DNA from: Clostridium sp. CX1
GTDB taxonomy: Bacteria; Bacillota; Clostridia; Clostridiales; Clostridiaceae
DNA length: 64,000 bases
NCBI RefSeq assembly: GCF_025398335.1
Contig: NZ_JAODOO010000008.1
Location: forward strand, 62,001 to 126,000
Reading direction: 5' to 3'
In this document: positions 18,061-26,206 of the stretch, in pieces
Layout: each line of letters opens with the position of its first letter
How positions within the stretch are numbered: position 1 is the first letter of the stretch
Notes under the pieces: generated by a model
What the model was told of the DNA's origin: nothing
The model's database searches: none
The model's input: the letters and a program-made list of their open reading frames with translations, nothing else
Position numbers and translations under genes: made by a program

Positions 18061-18102
18061 TTTCCTTTTGTTATATATTAATAAGGATATAACAAAAGGA
18101 AA
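18061..18102. repeat. perfect 16-bp inverted repeat without T tract
   Basis: TTTCCTTTTGTTATAT (18061-18076) and its exact complement (18087-18102) are separated by 10 nt. No run of T follows on either strand, so it is a weak candidate for an intrinsic terminator. It could be an operator or an mRNA-stabilising hairpin between the MFS and metallopeptidase-like genes. Confidence 0.6.
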
Positions 18103-18136
18103 CTAGAAAAATAGCAATAAAGGGTGAAAGCATAAT

Positions 18137-18943
18137 ATGACATTTATAATGAATTTAATAATTAAAACCTTTATAGAAACAGCCTATCTTACTGGCGTGA
18201 TTATTTTAGTTGGAATGCTGCTTGGAGTATTAAGGAACAATTCTATAAGAAATTTTCAAAGAAGCTTTGGTAGTAAAGCACTTATGGTAACAGGGGTTAT
18301 TGGGGTGCCTATACACGAATTAAGCCATGCCACTTTTGCTCTATTATTTGGACATAAGATCACTAATATTAAACTGCTTCAAAAACCAGATAAGGACGGC
18401 ATAATGGGATATGTGCAACATAGCTATAATCAAAATAGTATCTATCAGCAGATAGGAAACTTCTTTATAGGTATAGCACCTATATTTGGAGGAGTTTTTT
18501 CAATAATAGCTTTAATGAAATTTGTAATACCACAGGCTTATAATGAGTTCATTAAAATATTATTAAAAAGCTTACAGGTTACAGTACTAGATAAAAATAC
18601 AGTTGAAGGAATAATCACTTCCTACAGAGGGTTAATAAAGGTTATTTTTTCACTTGAGAATTTTCAAAACCCATATTATTATTTATTTTTATTTGCAGCC
18701 TTATGTATATCATCCCATATATCCTTAAGCTCTGCAGACATAAAGGGAGCTTCTAAAGGACTGGGGGTTTTATTTCTACTGCTACTTATACTTAACGCCT
18801 TAAACTTATCAAAATACATATTATCCTTTAATTTGATTAAGTACAATATTTTAATAACAGGTTTTTTAATTATATCTGTATTACTTTCTATAGTAACATT
18901 TTTAGTGAGTTTAATTCTTAATATGATAAACAGAAATATATAA
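18137..18943 (+). CDS. membrane metallopeptidase-like protein (M50-type HExxH)
   Basis: A 268-residue protein with about seven hydrophobic segments. The segment GVPIHELSHATFALLFGH carries H60-E61-x2-H64, the zinc-binding motif, inside or at the edge of a membrane helix, as in M50 (site-2 protease-like) families. A second segment (SSHISLSSADIKGA, near residue 195) could supply the third ligand (Asp), but it is not the canonical NPDG. It is therefore probably an intramembrane or membrane-embedded metalloprotease, possibly spore-related; the substrate is unknown. Confidence 0.65.
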   Translation: MTFIMNLIIKTFIETAYLTGVIILVGMLLGVLRNNSIRNFQRSFGSKALMVTGVIGVPIHELSHATFALLFGHKITNIKLLQKPDKDGIMGYVQHSYNQNSIYQQIGNFFIGIAPIFGGVFSIIALMKFVIPQAYNEFIKILLKSLQVTVLDKNTVEGIITSYRGLIKVIFSLENFQNPYYYLFLFAALCISSHISLSSADIKGASKGLGVLFLLLLILNALNLSKYILSFNLIKYNILITGFLIISVLLSIVTFLVSLILNMINRNI

Positions 18944-19054
18944 ATATTGTATTTTATCTTGAATTTAGGTGCTTTTTTTGGTAGAATTTAAGTTAATTAG
19001 TAATAATTAATATTAATTAATCATTACTTAATATTAATTTTAGGGGGGATTTAA

Positions 19055-19474
19055 ATGTCATTTCAATGGAAGGAAAGATATAACTTAGGTATAAATGAAA
19101 TTGATATTCAACATAAAAGATTATTAGAAATAGGTCAAAAGGCTTACGAAATTGCCCTTCTTAATGATGGATATGATCATTATGATGAAATCATGAACAT
19201 ATTAGACGAACTTTTAGAGTATACAGAATATCATTTCAATTACGAAGAAAATATGTTAAAAAACTACGGCTATAAAGAAATCCATAATCAGGAAGAAGAA
19301 CATTATTATTATGTTTATAAGATAAAATCTATAGCCTCAAAAGAGGATATTGATGATAATCAGAAAAAAACTATTTTAGAAATTCTTGACTTCTTATCAC
19401 AATGGATTAGTAATCACATCATGTTGTCTGATGGAAAATACGCTAGTTTCCTAAAGGAAAAGGAAGTAATCTAA
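19055..19474 (+). CDS. bacteriohemerythrin
   Basis: A 139-residue four-helix protein with the di-iron ligands of hemerythrin: H20 (IDIQHKRLLE), H60 and E64 (HFNYEENM), H77 and H83, and the final HIMLSD pair of histidine and aspartate. It binds oxygen reversibly and, in anaerobes, serves in oxygen sensing or scavenging. It is a stand-alone domain with no fused chemoreceptor. A very strong AGGGGGGA site precedes the start. It is followed by a hairpin shared with the convergent yqeY gene. Confidence 0.93.
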   Translation: MSFQWKERYNLGINEIDIQHKRLLEIGQKAYEIALLNDGYDHYDEIMNILDELLEYTEYHFNYEENMLKNYGYKEIHNQEEEHYYYVYKIKSIASKEDIDDNQKKTILEILDFLSQWISNHIMLSDGKYASFLKEKEVI

Positions 19475-19484
19475 AACTTAAATA

Positions 19485-19518
19485 AGCTAGGTGTTTAGTT
19501 ATAAGTTATCACCTAGCT
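19485..19518. terminator. hairpin between convergent genes
   Basis: A perfect 9-bp stem AGCTAGGTG/CACCTAGCT (19485-19493/19510-19518) between the hemerythrin and yqeY genes. T tracts are poor on both sides. Confidence 0.45.
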
Positions 19519-19528
19519 AACAATTACT

Positions 19529-19966
19529 CTATCCTAGTATTTTTTTTACCATAGGGTTAATTTTTGACCTATCAAATTTACCACTAACCTTTGGCATAAT
19601 TTCTTTCATTATTTTTCCCATATCTGCTGCAGTATAATTTCCGTTAGCTATAATTTCTTTTAACATAGCCTCTACTTCCTCTTCAGCTAATTGTTTTGGA
19701 AGATATGGAGTTAAGACTTCAAGGGCAAAATTTCCTTCTGCTATTTTTTCTTCGTTATTTGATTGTTTTGCATATTCTAATGTCTCTTTTATTTGTTTTA
19801 TATTCTTTTCTACTATTTTTATAACCCCTTCATCAGAAATGTCTTCTCTTTGGTTGACTTCAAATCCTTTAATGTCAGCATTTATTAATCTTAAAACACT
19901 TACCCTTGCCTTATCCTTTGCCTTCATTGCTGCTATTTCATCTTTTTTTATTAATTCTTTTAACAT
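19529..19966 (-). CDS. yqeY: GatB/YqeY domain protein
   Basis: A 145-residue YqeY protein. It resembles the helical tail domain of the GatB subunit of tRNA-dependent amidotransferase. Typical features are the start (LKELIKKDEIAAMKAKDKARVSVLRLI) and the C-terminal GKIMKEIMPKVSGKFDRS. The length is that of the family. Its role is thought to be tRNA-linked but is not proven. It is often next to rpsU in Firmicutes, but not here. It converges on the hemerythrin gene. Confidence 0.9.
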   Translation of the reverse strand: MLKELIKKDEIAAMKAKDKARVSVLRLINADIKGFEVNQREDISDEGVIKIVEKNIKQIKETLEYAKQSNNEEKIAEGNFALEVLTPYLPKQLAEEEVEAMLKEIIANGNYTAADMGKIMKEIMPKVSGKFDRSKINPMVKKILG

Positions 19967-20118
19967 AATCTTTTGTTAGTAAGCCTTACCTACTAACCAG
20001 TCACCTCTTTCCTTTAGTATAATTTGCATATTTAAATTATACTATTATTCTAAGCAAAATCAAAATGCATTTTTAGTAACTTTAATATTATAACAAATTT
20101 TTTATTATTTTCCTATAG

Positions 20119-20146
20119 AAAAAGGGCCTTTAGTTAAGCCCTTTTT
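20119..20146 (-). terminator. terminator of selO
   Basis: A 9-bp stem AAAAAGGGC/GCCCTTTTT (20119-20127/20138-20146), T-rich on both strands. It lies 60 nt after the selO stop. Confidence 0.75.
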
Positions 20147-20205
20147 CCCATAACAACTATTTTTAATTTCTACTTCATATCCGTTAGCTAACAACTGCTA
20201 TTATA

Positions 20206-21681
20206 TCAAGTACCACAAAAAGTTCGATAAGGCTGGTTTGATTTAGTAGGCAGTGTTGAGTAGTCAGCCTGCTCTGGAGAGTGTGCATAAGGACAGGAAA
20301 GAGCCTTCAGAAGTTTCTCCATTACACTATAGTCTCCATATTTTACCGCTGCTTCTAATGCCTCTTCCACTCGGTGATTCCGAGGGATTATGGCTGGATT
20401 ACTGTCTCTCATCAACTGATGGGAAGAAGCCTTCGACTCCTTCTGCCTGTCTAATCTCTGCTGCCACTGCTCATGCCATTTAGCAAATTCCTCGGTGTCA
20501 AATAACATCATATCGGACCTGCTGTCAAAGGTTAATGCACGGAAAGTATTGGTATAGTCTGCACCATGCTTTTCCATTATACTAAGGAGTTCTTCAATAA
20601 GGGATTCATCCTCAGGCTCTTCATTAAAGATTCCTAGTTTTGCCCTCATTCCTGCAATCCAATTATTATGATACAACTGTGGAAAATCTGAAATGGTATC
20701 TTGCGCTAGGCTCACAGCTTTATCCTCGTTATCATGAAGCAGTGGTAATAGGGTTTCAGCAAATCTAGCCAAGTTCCATGCAGCAATCTTTGGCTGGTTG
20801 CCATAGGCATAGCGGCCATTAATGTCAATGGAACTAAATACTGTTGCCGGATCATAGGTATCCATAAAAGCACAAGGTCCGTAATCAATAGTTTCTCCGC
20901 TAATAGTCATGTTGTCAGTATTCATAACTCCGTGAATAAAACCAACCAACTGCCATTTGGCAATTAGCGCCGCTTGACCTTTTATTACTTCTCTAAGCAA
21001 AGCAAGATAAGGATTCCCATCTTCCTCAATGTGTGAAAAATGTCTTTCCAATGTGTAATCAGCCAGAGCCTTAAGCTCCTTAGTACTGCCCCACCTTGAA
21101 GCATATTGAAAGGTGCCTACCCGGATATGGCTGGCAGCCACGCGAGTAAGAACTGCACCAATCTGCTCAGTTTCACGAATTACTCTCTGGCCAGTTGTCA
21201 CTACCGCTAAACTACGGGTAGTGGGAATACCAAGGCTATGCATTGCTTCACTGATGATATATTCCCGAAGCATTGGTCCCAGTGCCGCTCTACCATCGCC
21301 TCCTCGTGAGTATGGGGTTTTTCCTGAACCTTTAAGCTGAATATCAACCCGCTGACCTTTCGGAGTAATCTGTTCACCAAGTAGTACAGCTCGACCGTCT
21401 CCTAACATAGTGAAATGGCCAAATTGATGTCCTGCATAAGCTTGGGCAATAGGTAAAGCACCTAATGGAATCTGGTTCCCAGCAAATATTGCTACACCAT
21501 CCTCCTTTTCCAGTACCTTATCATTCAATCCTAAGGATGTTGCCAAAGGATAGTTGAGAATGACCAACTTCGGTGAAGATACAGGGGTAGGATTAACACT
21601 GGTAAAAAACAATTCCGGCAGACGAGTATAACTATTATCGAAATTCCATCCTATTTCAATTTTTGATTTTATCTCTGTCAT
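20206..21681 (-). CDS. selO: SelO family protein adenylyltransferase (AMPylator)
   Basis: A 491-residue SelO/YdiU pseudokinase that transfers AMP to protein hydroxyls. Key blocks are present: [31 protein letters not shown], and the catalytic HGVMNTDN followed by IDYGP (metal-binding Asp). The C-terminus ends in FCGT, with Cys489 at the place where some SelO proteins have selenocysteine. Base composition is unlike the neighbours: line 21121-21180 has 32 G or C out of 60, while flanking genes are commonly near 16-25. That points to acquisition from a higher-GC donor. AAGGAG precedes the ATG, and a terminator follows. Confidence 0.93.
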   Translation of the reverse strand: MTEIKSKIEIGWNFDNSYTRLPELFFTSVNPTPVSSPKLVILNYPLATSLGLNDKVLEKEDGVAIFAGNQIPLGALPIAQAYAGHQFGHFTMLGDGRAVLLGEQITPKGQRVDIQLKGSGKTPYSRGGDGRAALGPMLREYIISEAMHSLGIPTTRSLAVVTTGQRVIRETEQIGAVLTRVAASHIRVGTFQYASRWGSTKELKALADYTLERHFSHIEEDGNPYLALLREVIKGQAALIAKWQLVGFIHGVMNTDNMTISGETIDYGPCAFMDTYDPATVFSSIDINGRYAYGNQPKIAAWNLARFAETLLPLLHDNEDKAVSLAQDTISDFPQLYHNNWIAGMRAKLGIFNEEPEDESLIEELLSIMEKHGADYTNTFRALTFDSRSDMMLFDTEEFAKWHEQWQQRLDRQKESKASSHQLMRDSNPAIIPRNHRVEEALEAAVKYGDYSVMEKLLKALSCPYAHSPEQADYSTLPTKSNQPYRTFCGT

Positions 21682-21994
21682 TCTATCTCCTTTCCTTCCT
21701 CTATATTTTTATATTTTAGTTTTTTGTTTTACATAAAATATATAGGTATTCTATGATATTTTAAGTTATGTGATCTTATATAAATACAAGCATTACTAGT
21801 TTCTGCTTCTGCAAGCTTATTATACTCTTTTATCTACTGGTTCTTTGTTCCTTAGGCATACTTAGCAAATTAACTTAATACTTTAGTAAATAAGCTTTTC
21901 TTCTATTACCTTAAGGAAATATCCTTAAAATAAAATCCGGTTAAGATAAAATTTTTCTTAACCGGTAAATTAAAAATATATTTTATTTTTATAG
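21682..21994. other. intergenic region before selO
   Basis: It holds the terminator of the NERD-helicase gene (21937-21965), a small palindrome TTAAGGA/TCCTTAA (21911-21928), the selO ribosome site, and otherwise AT-rich sequence with no convincing gene. Confidence 0.5.
21937..21965 (-). terminator. terminator of the NERD-helicase gene
   Basis: A 10-bp stem CCGGTTAAGA/TCTTAACCGG (21937-21946/21956-21965) followed on the minus strand by ATTTTATTTT. Confidence 0.8.
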
Positions 21995-23890
21995 CTATCT
22001 CCCAAAGAACTTCTTTATTTTAGAAAACAATCCACCCTTGCTTTTTTCCTTGACACTTTCCTCCGTTGTGGCAGCTATTAATTCCCTTATTTCCTCACTA
22101 GTTACTTCATTTATACTTATTTTTGCTTTTATCAAGTCATCTACAATAGCATTATCTACACTATAGGTAATCTTTAATACATCTCTAGCTCTGGTCATTC
22201 CCACATAAAGAAGCTTTTTAGATTCATCTATGCTATCTAGCAATCTATCATTAATACCACAAATAAATACATACTTAAAGTCCAAGCCTTTTATACTGTG
22301 AATTGTAGATATATTCACTGTATCACTATGCAGCTTAAATTTAGACTTAGTGCTTCCGCTCTTGCTAATGACAAAATAAGGTATGCCTTTGTTTTTTAAA
22401 ACTTCTTCTAGTATTTTTAAGTAGTTTATATTCTTATAATTGCTATGAATATAGGCTACACAGATATCTCCATAATTAATTCCTGCTTGTTTTAGCTTTG
22501 TAATGTCCACTGCAATTTTATTTATTTCTTCATAAAAATCCCTACAGTATATTAAATCAGGTTGTACACCTTCTCTTAAACTGTTTTCCGGTGTAATTAT
22601 AAAGTTATTGTCTTCTTCATTTATATTTTCTCTTGGTAATCCATCATAGAGGAAATCATGTGCAAAATTTAGTATTTGTTTTGTGTTTCTATAGTTTTCC
22701 CTCATAATGGTTGTTCTCCCTGCTGCTTTTATTCCCACAGACTTAAGAGTATATCTTCTATTATACAGGTTTTGTGCACCATCGGAAGCTAACATGAGGT
22801 GGCTATGCTCTGGATCTCTCAGCATTTTAACGATAAACTGAAGCCATTCTTTTTCTAAGTCCTGACCTTCATCAATTAATATTGCATCGTATTTTTCTAT
22901 GCTGTTTAACATATCTTCTGATATTTTTTCCATATTCTCACTGATTTCCGTCTCTCTAAATAGTCCACTATTTAACTCTAGTAAGCTAAAAATTTTATTT
23001 ATCCATCCATGAAAATGTATAACCTCAACGTTAACCATATTATGATCCATTATAGAATTTTTCAAAAAGTTTGTAAGTGTTTTATTGTAGCATAGTACTA
23101 ATATGCGCCAATCTTTATGAACCTCTGCTAGATACTTTGCTCTGCATATTAGTATAACTGTTTTTCCACTTCCAGCTACTCCTCTGACAACTCTATGTCC
23201 ATAGCCTAATCCTTTAGCAAGTCTTTCTTGATTTAAGTTCATAGTCTTAAAAACAGCTTCATTATTAGACAACTTTACTTCTTTAAATAAATTACCTCTG
23301 ATCCTATCTATTATACTTTGTGATATTCTTCCAGGCTGAAATTTAACTGGAATCATATTTTTTAACATTAATTGAAGCTTTTCTTTAATAAAGTTATCTT
23401 CCAGTTCCTTTAGATCATCAGCGAATATGACACAATTCTCATCTATAGTACCTGAAAATTCACTAGATAGAAAAGCTATTCTATTTATTTTACTAAATAC
23501 AACTCCATATCCAAAGGTAAAGCATAAGTTGCTTTTATAGTCTCCTTTGTTTTGTAGTAAACCCTTGTCCTTTTTTAATTCATCAATCATATTAAACATA
23601 TACTCTCTTGCCTGTTTTAGTGGATTAGTCTTTGTACCTAATGTGCTTAGGTAATATGTATTAGGATTTGCACTTTCTATGGAACTTAACGACCAATCCT
23701 TTACCTCTAAAACTACAATACCTAAATCTGGACCTAAAATTATAAAATCTGGATATCTGCCCTTAACCCTTAAATCATACCATACTATATAATCCTTTGG
23801 TAAATTATACTTTAGTATTTTAAATAGTCTTTTTTCCCCTGAAGTGGCGCTGTCTAAAGTACTTATACTCTCTGGAATCATCACCGCCAT
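21995..23890 (-). CDS. NERD nuclease-domain / UvrD-like helicase fusion
   Basis: A 631-residue protein. Residues about 15-125 are a NERD domain (nuclease-related), with GEKRLF, PDFIILGP and VVLEVKDW carrying the likely acidic and lysine active site. Residues about 225-600 are a superfamily 1 helicase: Walker A GVAGSGKTVIL, ILIDEGQDL, STIHSIKGLDFKYVF, LLYVGMTRARDVL. The C-terminus is a basic tail (FSKIKKFFGR). Such fusions act on DNA and are often suspected of anti-phage roles, but this one has no defence neighbours. It has its own consensus promoter at 23959-23987 and its own terminator. The ATG is 6 nt after AGGGGTGA. Confidence 0.88.
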   Translation of the reverse strand: MAVMIPESISTLDSATSGEKRLFKILKYNLPKDYIVWYDLRVKGRYPDFIILGPDLGIVVLEVKDWSLSSIESANPNTYYLSTLGTKTNPLKQAREYMFNMIDELKKDKGLLQNKGDYKSNLCFTFGYGVVFSKINRIAFLSSEFSGTIDENCVIFADDLKELEDNFIKEKLQLMLKNMIPVKFQPGRISQSIIDRIRGNLFKEVKLSNNEAVFKTMNLNQERLAKGLGYGHRVVRGVAGSGKTVILICRAKYLAEVHKDWRILVLCYNKTLTNFLKNSIMDHNMVNVEVIHFHGWINKIFSLLELNSGLFRETEISENMEKISEDMLNSIEKYDAILIDEGQDLEKEWLQFIVKMLRDPEHSHLMLASDGAQNLYNRRYTLKSVGIKAAGRTTIMRENYRNTKQILNFAHDFLYDGLPRENINEEDNNFIITPENSLREGVQPDLIYCRDFYEEINKIAVDITKLKQAGINYGDICVAYIHSNYKNINYLKILEEVLKNKGIPYFVISKSGSTKSKFKLHSDTVNISTIHSIKGLDFKYVFICGINDRLLDSIDESKKLLYVGMTRARDVLKITYSVDNAIVDDLIKAKISINEVTSEEIRELIAATTEESVKEKSKGGLFSKIKKFFGR

Positions 23891-23958
23891 AGTGTCACCC
23901 CTTTAATCTGTCACAATATATTAATAACATTAATGCCAATTTCCTGAAATATGTACAT

Positions 23959-23987
23959 ATTATAGCATATTTTTACTTTTTTATCAA
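23959..23987 (-). promoter_or_regulatory. promoter of the NERD-helicase gene
   Basis: On the minus strand TTGATA (23982-23987) and TATAAT (23959-23964) are separated by 17 bp. The rest of the 23891-24206 gap holds only the bioY terminator. Confidence 0.7.
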
Positions 23988-24151
23988 AAGCTTATAACTT
24001 TATTTATTAATCTCACTCACTGACATTCCTTACAAGTTCTCCCATAGGCTAAAACTCCACCAAATATATTAACTTTTTCTTTGGCATATTGTATTTATAG
24101 GTAAGCTCTCCAACTAAATGATCTGTTAACTTTTCTGGCAGAAAATTTTTA

Positions 24152-24180
24152 AACACCCATTAGTTTTACCTATGGGTGTT
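24152..24180 (-). terminator. terminator of bioY
   Basis: A 9-bp stem AACACCCAT/ATGGGTGTT (24152-24160/24172-24180) followed on the minus strand by TTTAAAAATTTT. Confidence 0.75.
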
Positions 24181-24206
24181 CTTAAGCCTTCAATTATATA
24201 TACCTT

Positions 24207-24755
24207 TTATGCTTGTACATATTTTACTATTCCCTTATTTAGTCTAACTGCAATTACCACTGCTGCAAAGGATTTTAATAAATCTCCTGGTAAAAATGGA
24301 ACTGATCCTACCATAATAGCTTTTTCTATTCCCATTCCGGTAACATAACCTAACCAAGCTGACCCTAGTGCATGAACTACAACTATTCCGCCAAATAAAC
24401 AAGCTAAAAGCATAACTATTTTTGATTTAGTTTTGCTTACTAAAAGACTTATTACTACTGCTCCAATTAGGTATCCAATTAGATATCCTCCTGTTTTCCC
24501 CACAATAATACCAAATCCTGCTGAACCTCCTGAGAAAACAGGCAATCCTATAGCACCCATGAGTAAGAAGGTTATCATACTAAGTGCAGCTTGAAGGGGT
24601 GTTAACACACATCCTGCTAGCATTACTGCTAAAGACTGAGCTGTTATAGGAATTGGACTAAAGGGTAATGGGATTGTAACATAACTTAATACTGCTGTCA
24701 GCGTTGCAAATAGAGCTGAATAGACCATATCTTTTACATTTAACTTTTTCGACAT
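24207..24755 (-). CDS. bioY: BioY biotin transporter (ECF S component)
   Basis: A 182-residue protein with six hydrophobic helices. Typical BioY features are LPFSPIPITAQSLAVMLAG near residue 30, the GLPVFSGGSAGFGIIVGKTGGYLIG stretch split over two helices, and the terminal FLPGDLLKSFAAVVIA. It binds biotin at the membrane and works with the shared EcfAAT module, which is not in this window. A promoter and a BirA-like operator lie 150-210 nt upstream, so it is probably repressed by biotin. Confidence 0.95.
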   Translation of the reverse strand: MSKKLNVKDMVYSALFATLTAVLSYVTIPLPFSPIPITAQSLAVMLAGCVLTPLQAALSMITFLLMGAIGLPVFSGGSAGFGIIVGKTGGYLIGYLIGAVVISLLVSKTKSKIVMLLACLFGGIVVVHALGSAWLGYVTGMGIEKAIMVGSVPFLPGDLLKSFAAVVIAVRLNKGIVKYVQA

Positions 24756-24905
24756 ATTGACTCCTCCTATTTATGTACATGATTTGCATCTTTGCTTATG
24801 TGATTAAATTTATCTATACCACTCTTTGTTATAGTTTTAAAAAACTCTCTTCTATCTTCAGTTCTTCAACCTGTAAGTAATATTAATATCTTATATCTAT
24901 AATCT

Positions 24906-24966
24906 ATTATATTCTTGAAAAACCACATTGTCAACATTGATGTTATCTTAAGTTGACAATGTGGTT
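24906..24966 (-). promoter_or_regulatory. bioY promoter with BirA-like operator
   Basis: On the minus strand TTGACA (24929-24934) and TATAAT (24906-24911) are 17 bp apart, a near-ideal promoter. A perfect 15-bp inverted repeat with a 16-bp spacer (24921-24935/24952-24966) contains TTGTCAAC and GTTGACAA half-sites, the BirA pattern, and covers the -35. The same repeat can also fold as a hairpin followed by TTTTT, so it may additionally terminate the upstream photoproduct-lyase transcript. Confidence 0.75.
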
Positions 24967-25009
24967 AACAAATGTATTTTAGTTTTATGTAAATATATAT
25001 ACCTGTAAT

Positions 25010-26032
25010 TTATATTATGTATTTTATTACACTATCCTTAAATATTGATTCTATCTCTTTTTTAAAGAACTCCTTCATCTCCTGCAGCTGCTCCTTTGTA
25101 TATACAAACTTGCCATACCCAAACTGTCCATGCTTATATTTTCTATCTTCATCGGTCATTGGCAGGGTTGTATCAGGAAAAACCTCTAAGATTATATTTT
25201 TAGCTCTTGTGGTATACCTATGTGATATTACCTCGAAGGTTAAAGGATATCCTAAGTTATCTGGTAATTCTTTATTGAGAGTTGACAATAACGCTCTATA
25301 ATCCTCTTTCCAGCTGTCATATAAAAATACCGGTGCTATTATAAATCCGATAGGATAGCCTGCCTTTGCTGCCTTTACAGAGGCTTCTATTCTTTTAGCT
25401 GCTGATGCAGTCCTGTTTTCATATTCCTTGATTACCTTATCTGTATTTAGTGTAAATCTTATTTCTGTATGTCCTTTATGATTTGCATCAAGTAGTGTAT
25501 CTATATCACTGTATTTAGTAACAAATCTAAATCGTCCTTTTTCACTTTCAGCAAAAAATTCAATGGTCCTTTTTAAAGCATCAGTGTAGGGTTCTATTGG
25601 TATAGGATCTGATGTGGCGGAACCTTCAAATATCGTTTCTTCCGGCAGCCTTTCCTCTATATATTTTTGTGCTTCATTTAAAATATCATCTAAGTTAGCA
25701 TTGATCTTTATATAAGGTTTGTCACCTAAGTTAGTATTTAAATAGCAGTATTGACACTGTCCAATACAACCAGAGACTATTGGCAATTGATAGTGTGCTG
25801 ATGGCTTGCAAGTCTGGAACTTAAATCCCTTCTTTATGCCAACAACTAATGTATTTTTACCTTCCCTATAAAAATCAAATAGACCTTCACCGGGAATATT
25901 TTCTTTAACTTTATTTGATGTTAGCTTTATTATTTCTACCTTAGAATCGTCTTTGAATTTATTATATATATTTTCGCCTATTTCATAGTTTAAAGAGTTC
26001 TTTTCAAATATTATTCTTTTAGGAATGAACAT
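25010..26032 (-). CDS. spore photoproduct lyase homologue (radical SAM)
   Basis: A 340-residue SplB-family protein. C89-x3-C93-x2-C96 binds the 4Fe-4S cluster. The segments RFRFVTKYSDIDTLLDA, EIRFTLNTD, TFEVISHRYTTRAK and KYKHGQFGYGKFVY match photoproduct lyase, which repairs 5-thyminyl-dihydrothymine in germinating spores. However, the motif known as CTSD in the Bacillus enzyme, whose cysteine (Cys141) is the hydrogen donor, reads ATSD here (Ala139). The protein may use another donor or have another reaction. The upstream region has a 24-bp tandem repeat. Confidence 0.85.
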   Translation of the reverse strand: MFIPKRIIFEKNSLNYEIGENIYNKFKDDSKVEIIKLTSNKVKENIPGEGLFDFYREGKNTLVVGIKKGFKFQTCKPSAHYQLPIVSGCIGQCQYCYLNTNLGDKPYIKINANLDDILNEAQKYIEERLPEETIFEGSATSDPIPIEPYTDALKRTIEFFAESEKGRFRFVTKYSDIDTLLDANHKGHTEIRFTLNTDKVIKEYENRTASAAKRIEASVKAAKAGYPIGFIIAPVFLYDSWKEDYRALLSTLNKELPDNLGYPLTFEVISHRYTTRAKNIILEVFPDTTLPMTDEDRKYKHGQFGYGKFVYTKEQLQEMKEFFKKEIESIFKDSVIKYII

Positions 26033-26069
26033 GTCTTTATTCTAGAGTTTTACTAAACTCTAATCCTCC

Positions 26070-26117
26070 TTTTATAGTATTATCACCTATACTTTTTATA
26101 GTATTATCACCTATACT
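26070..26117. repeat. 24-bp perfect tandem duplication
   Basis: The 24-bp unit at 26070-26093 is repeated exactly at 26094-26117, directly before the ribosome site region of the photoproduct-lyase gene. On the minus strand each copy contains TGATAATAC, which could act as an extended -10. It may duplicate a promoter or operator. Confidence 0.85.
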
Positions 26118-26148
26118 TTCTACGATTTTAAATAAAATTATGTACGTA

Positions 26149-26181
26149 AAAAGAGGCTACAATTTTAATGTACCCTCTTTT
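26149..26181 (-). terminator. terminator of the amidohydrolase operon
   Basis: AAAAGAGG and CCTCTTTT arms (26149-26156/26174-26181) with an inner TACA/TGTA pair, followed on the minus strand by TTTTTACG. Confidence 0.65.
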
Positions 26182-26206
26182 ATACTTATAGAATTTATTT
26201 TTGCTC

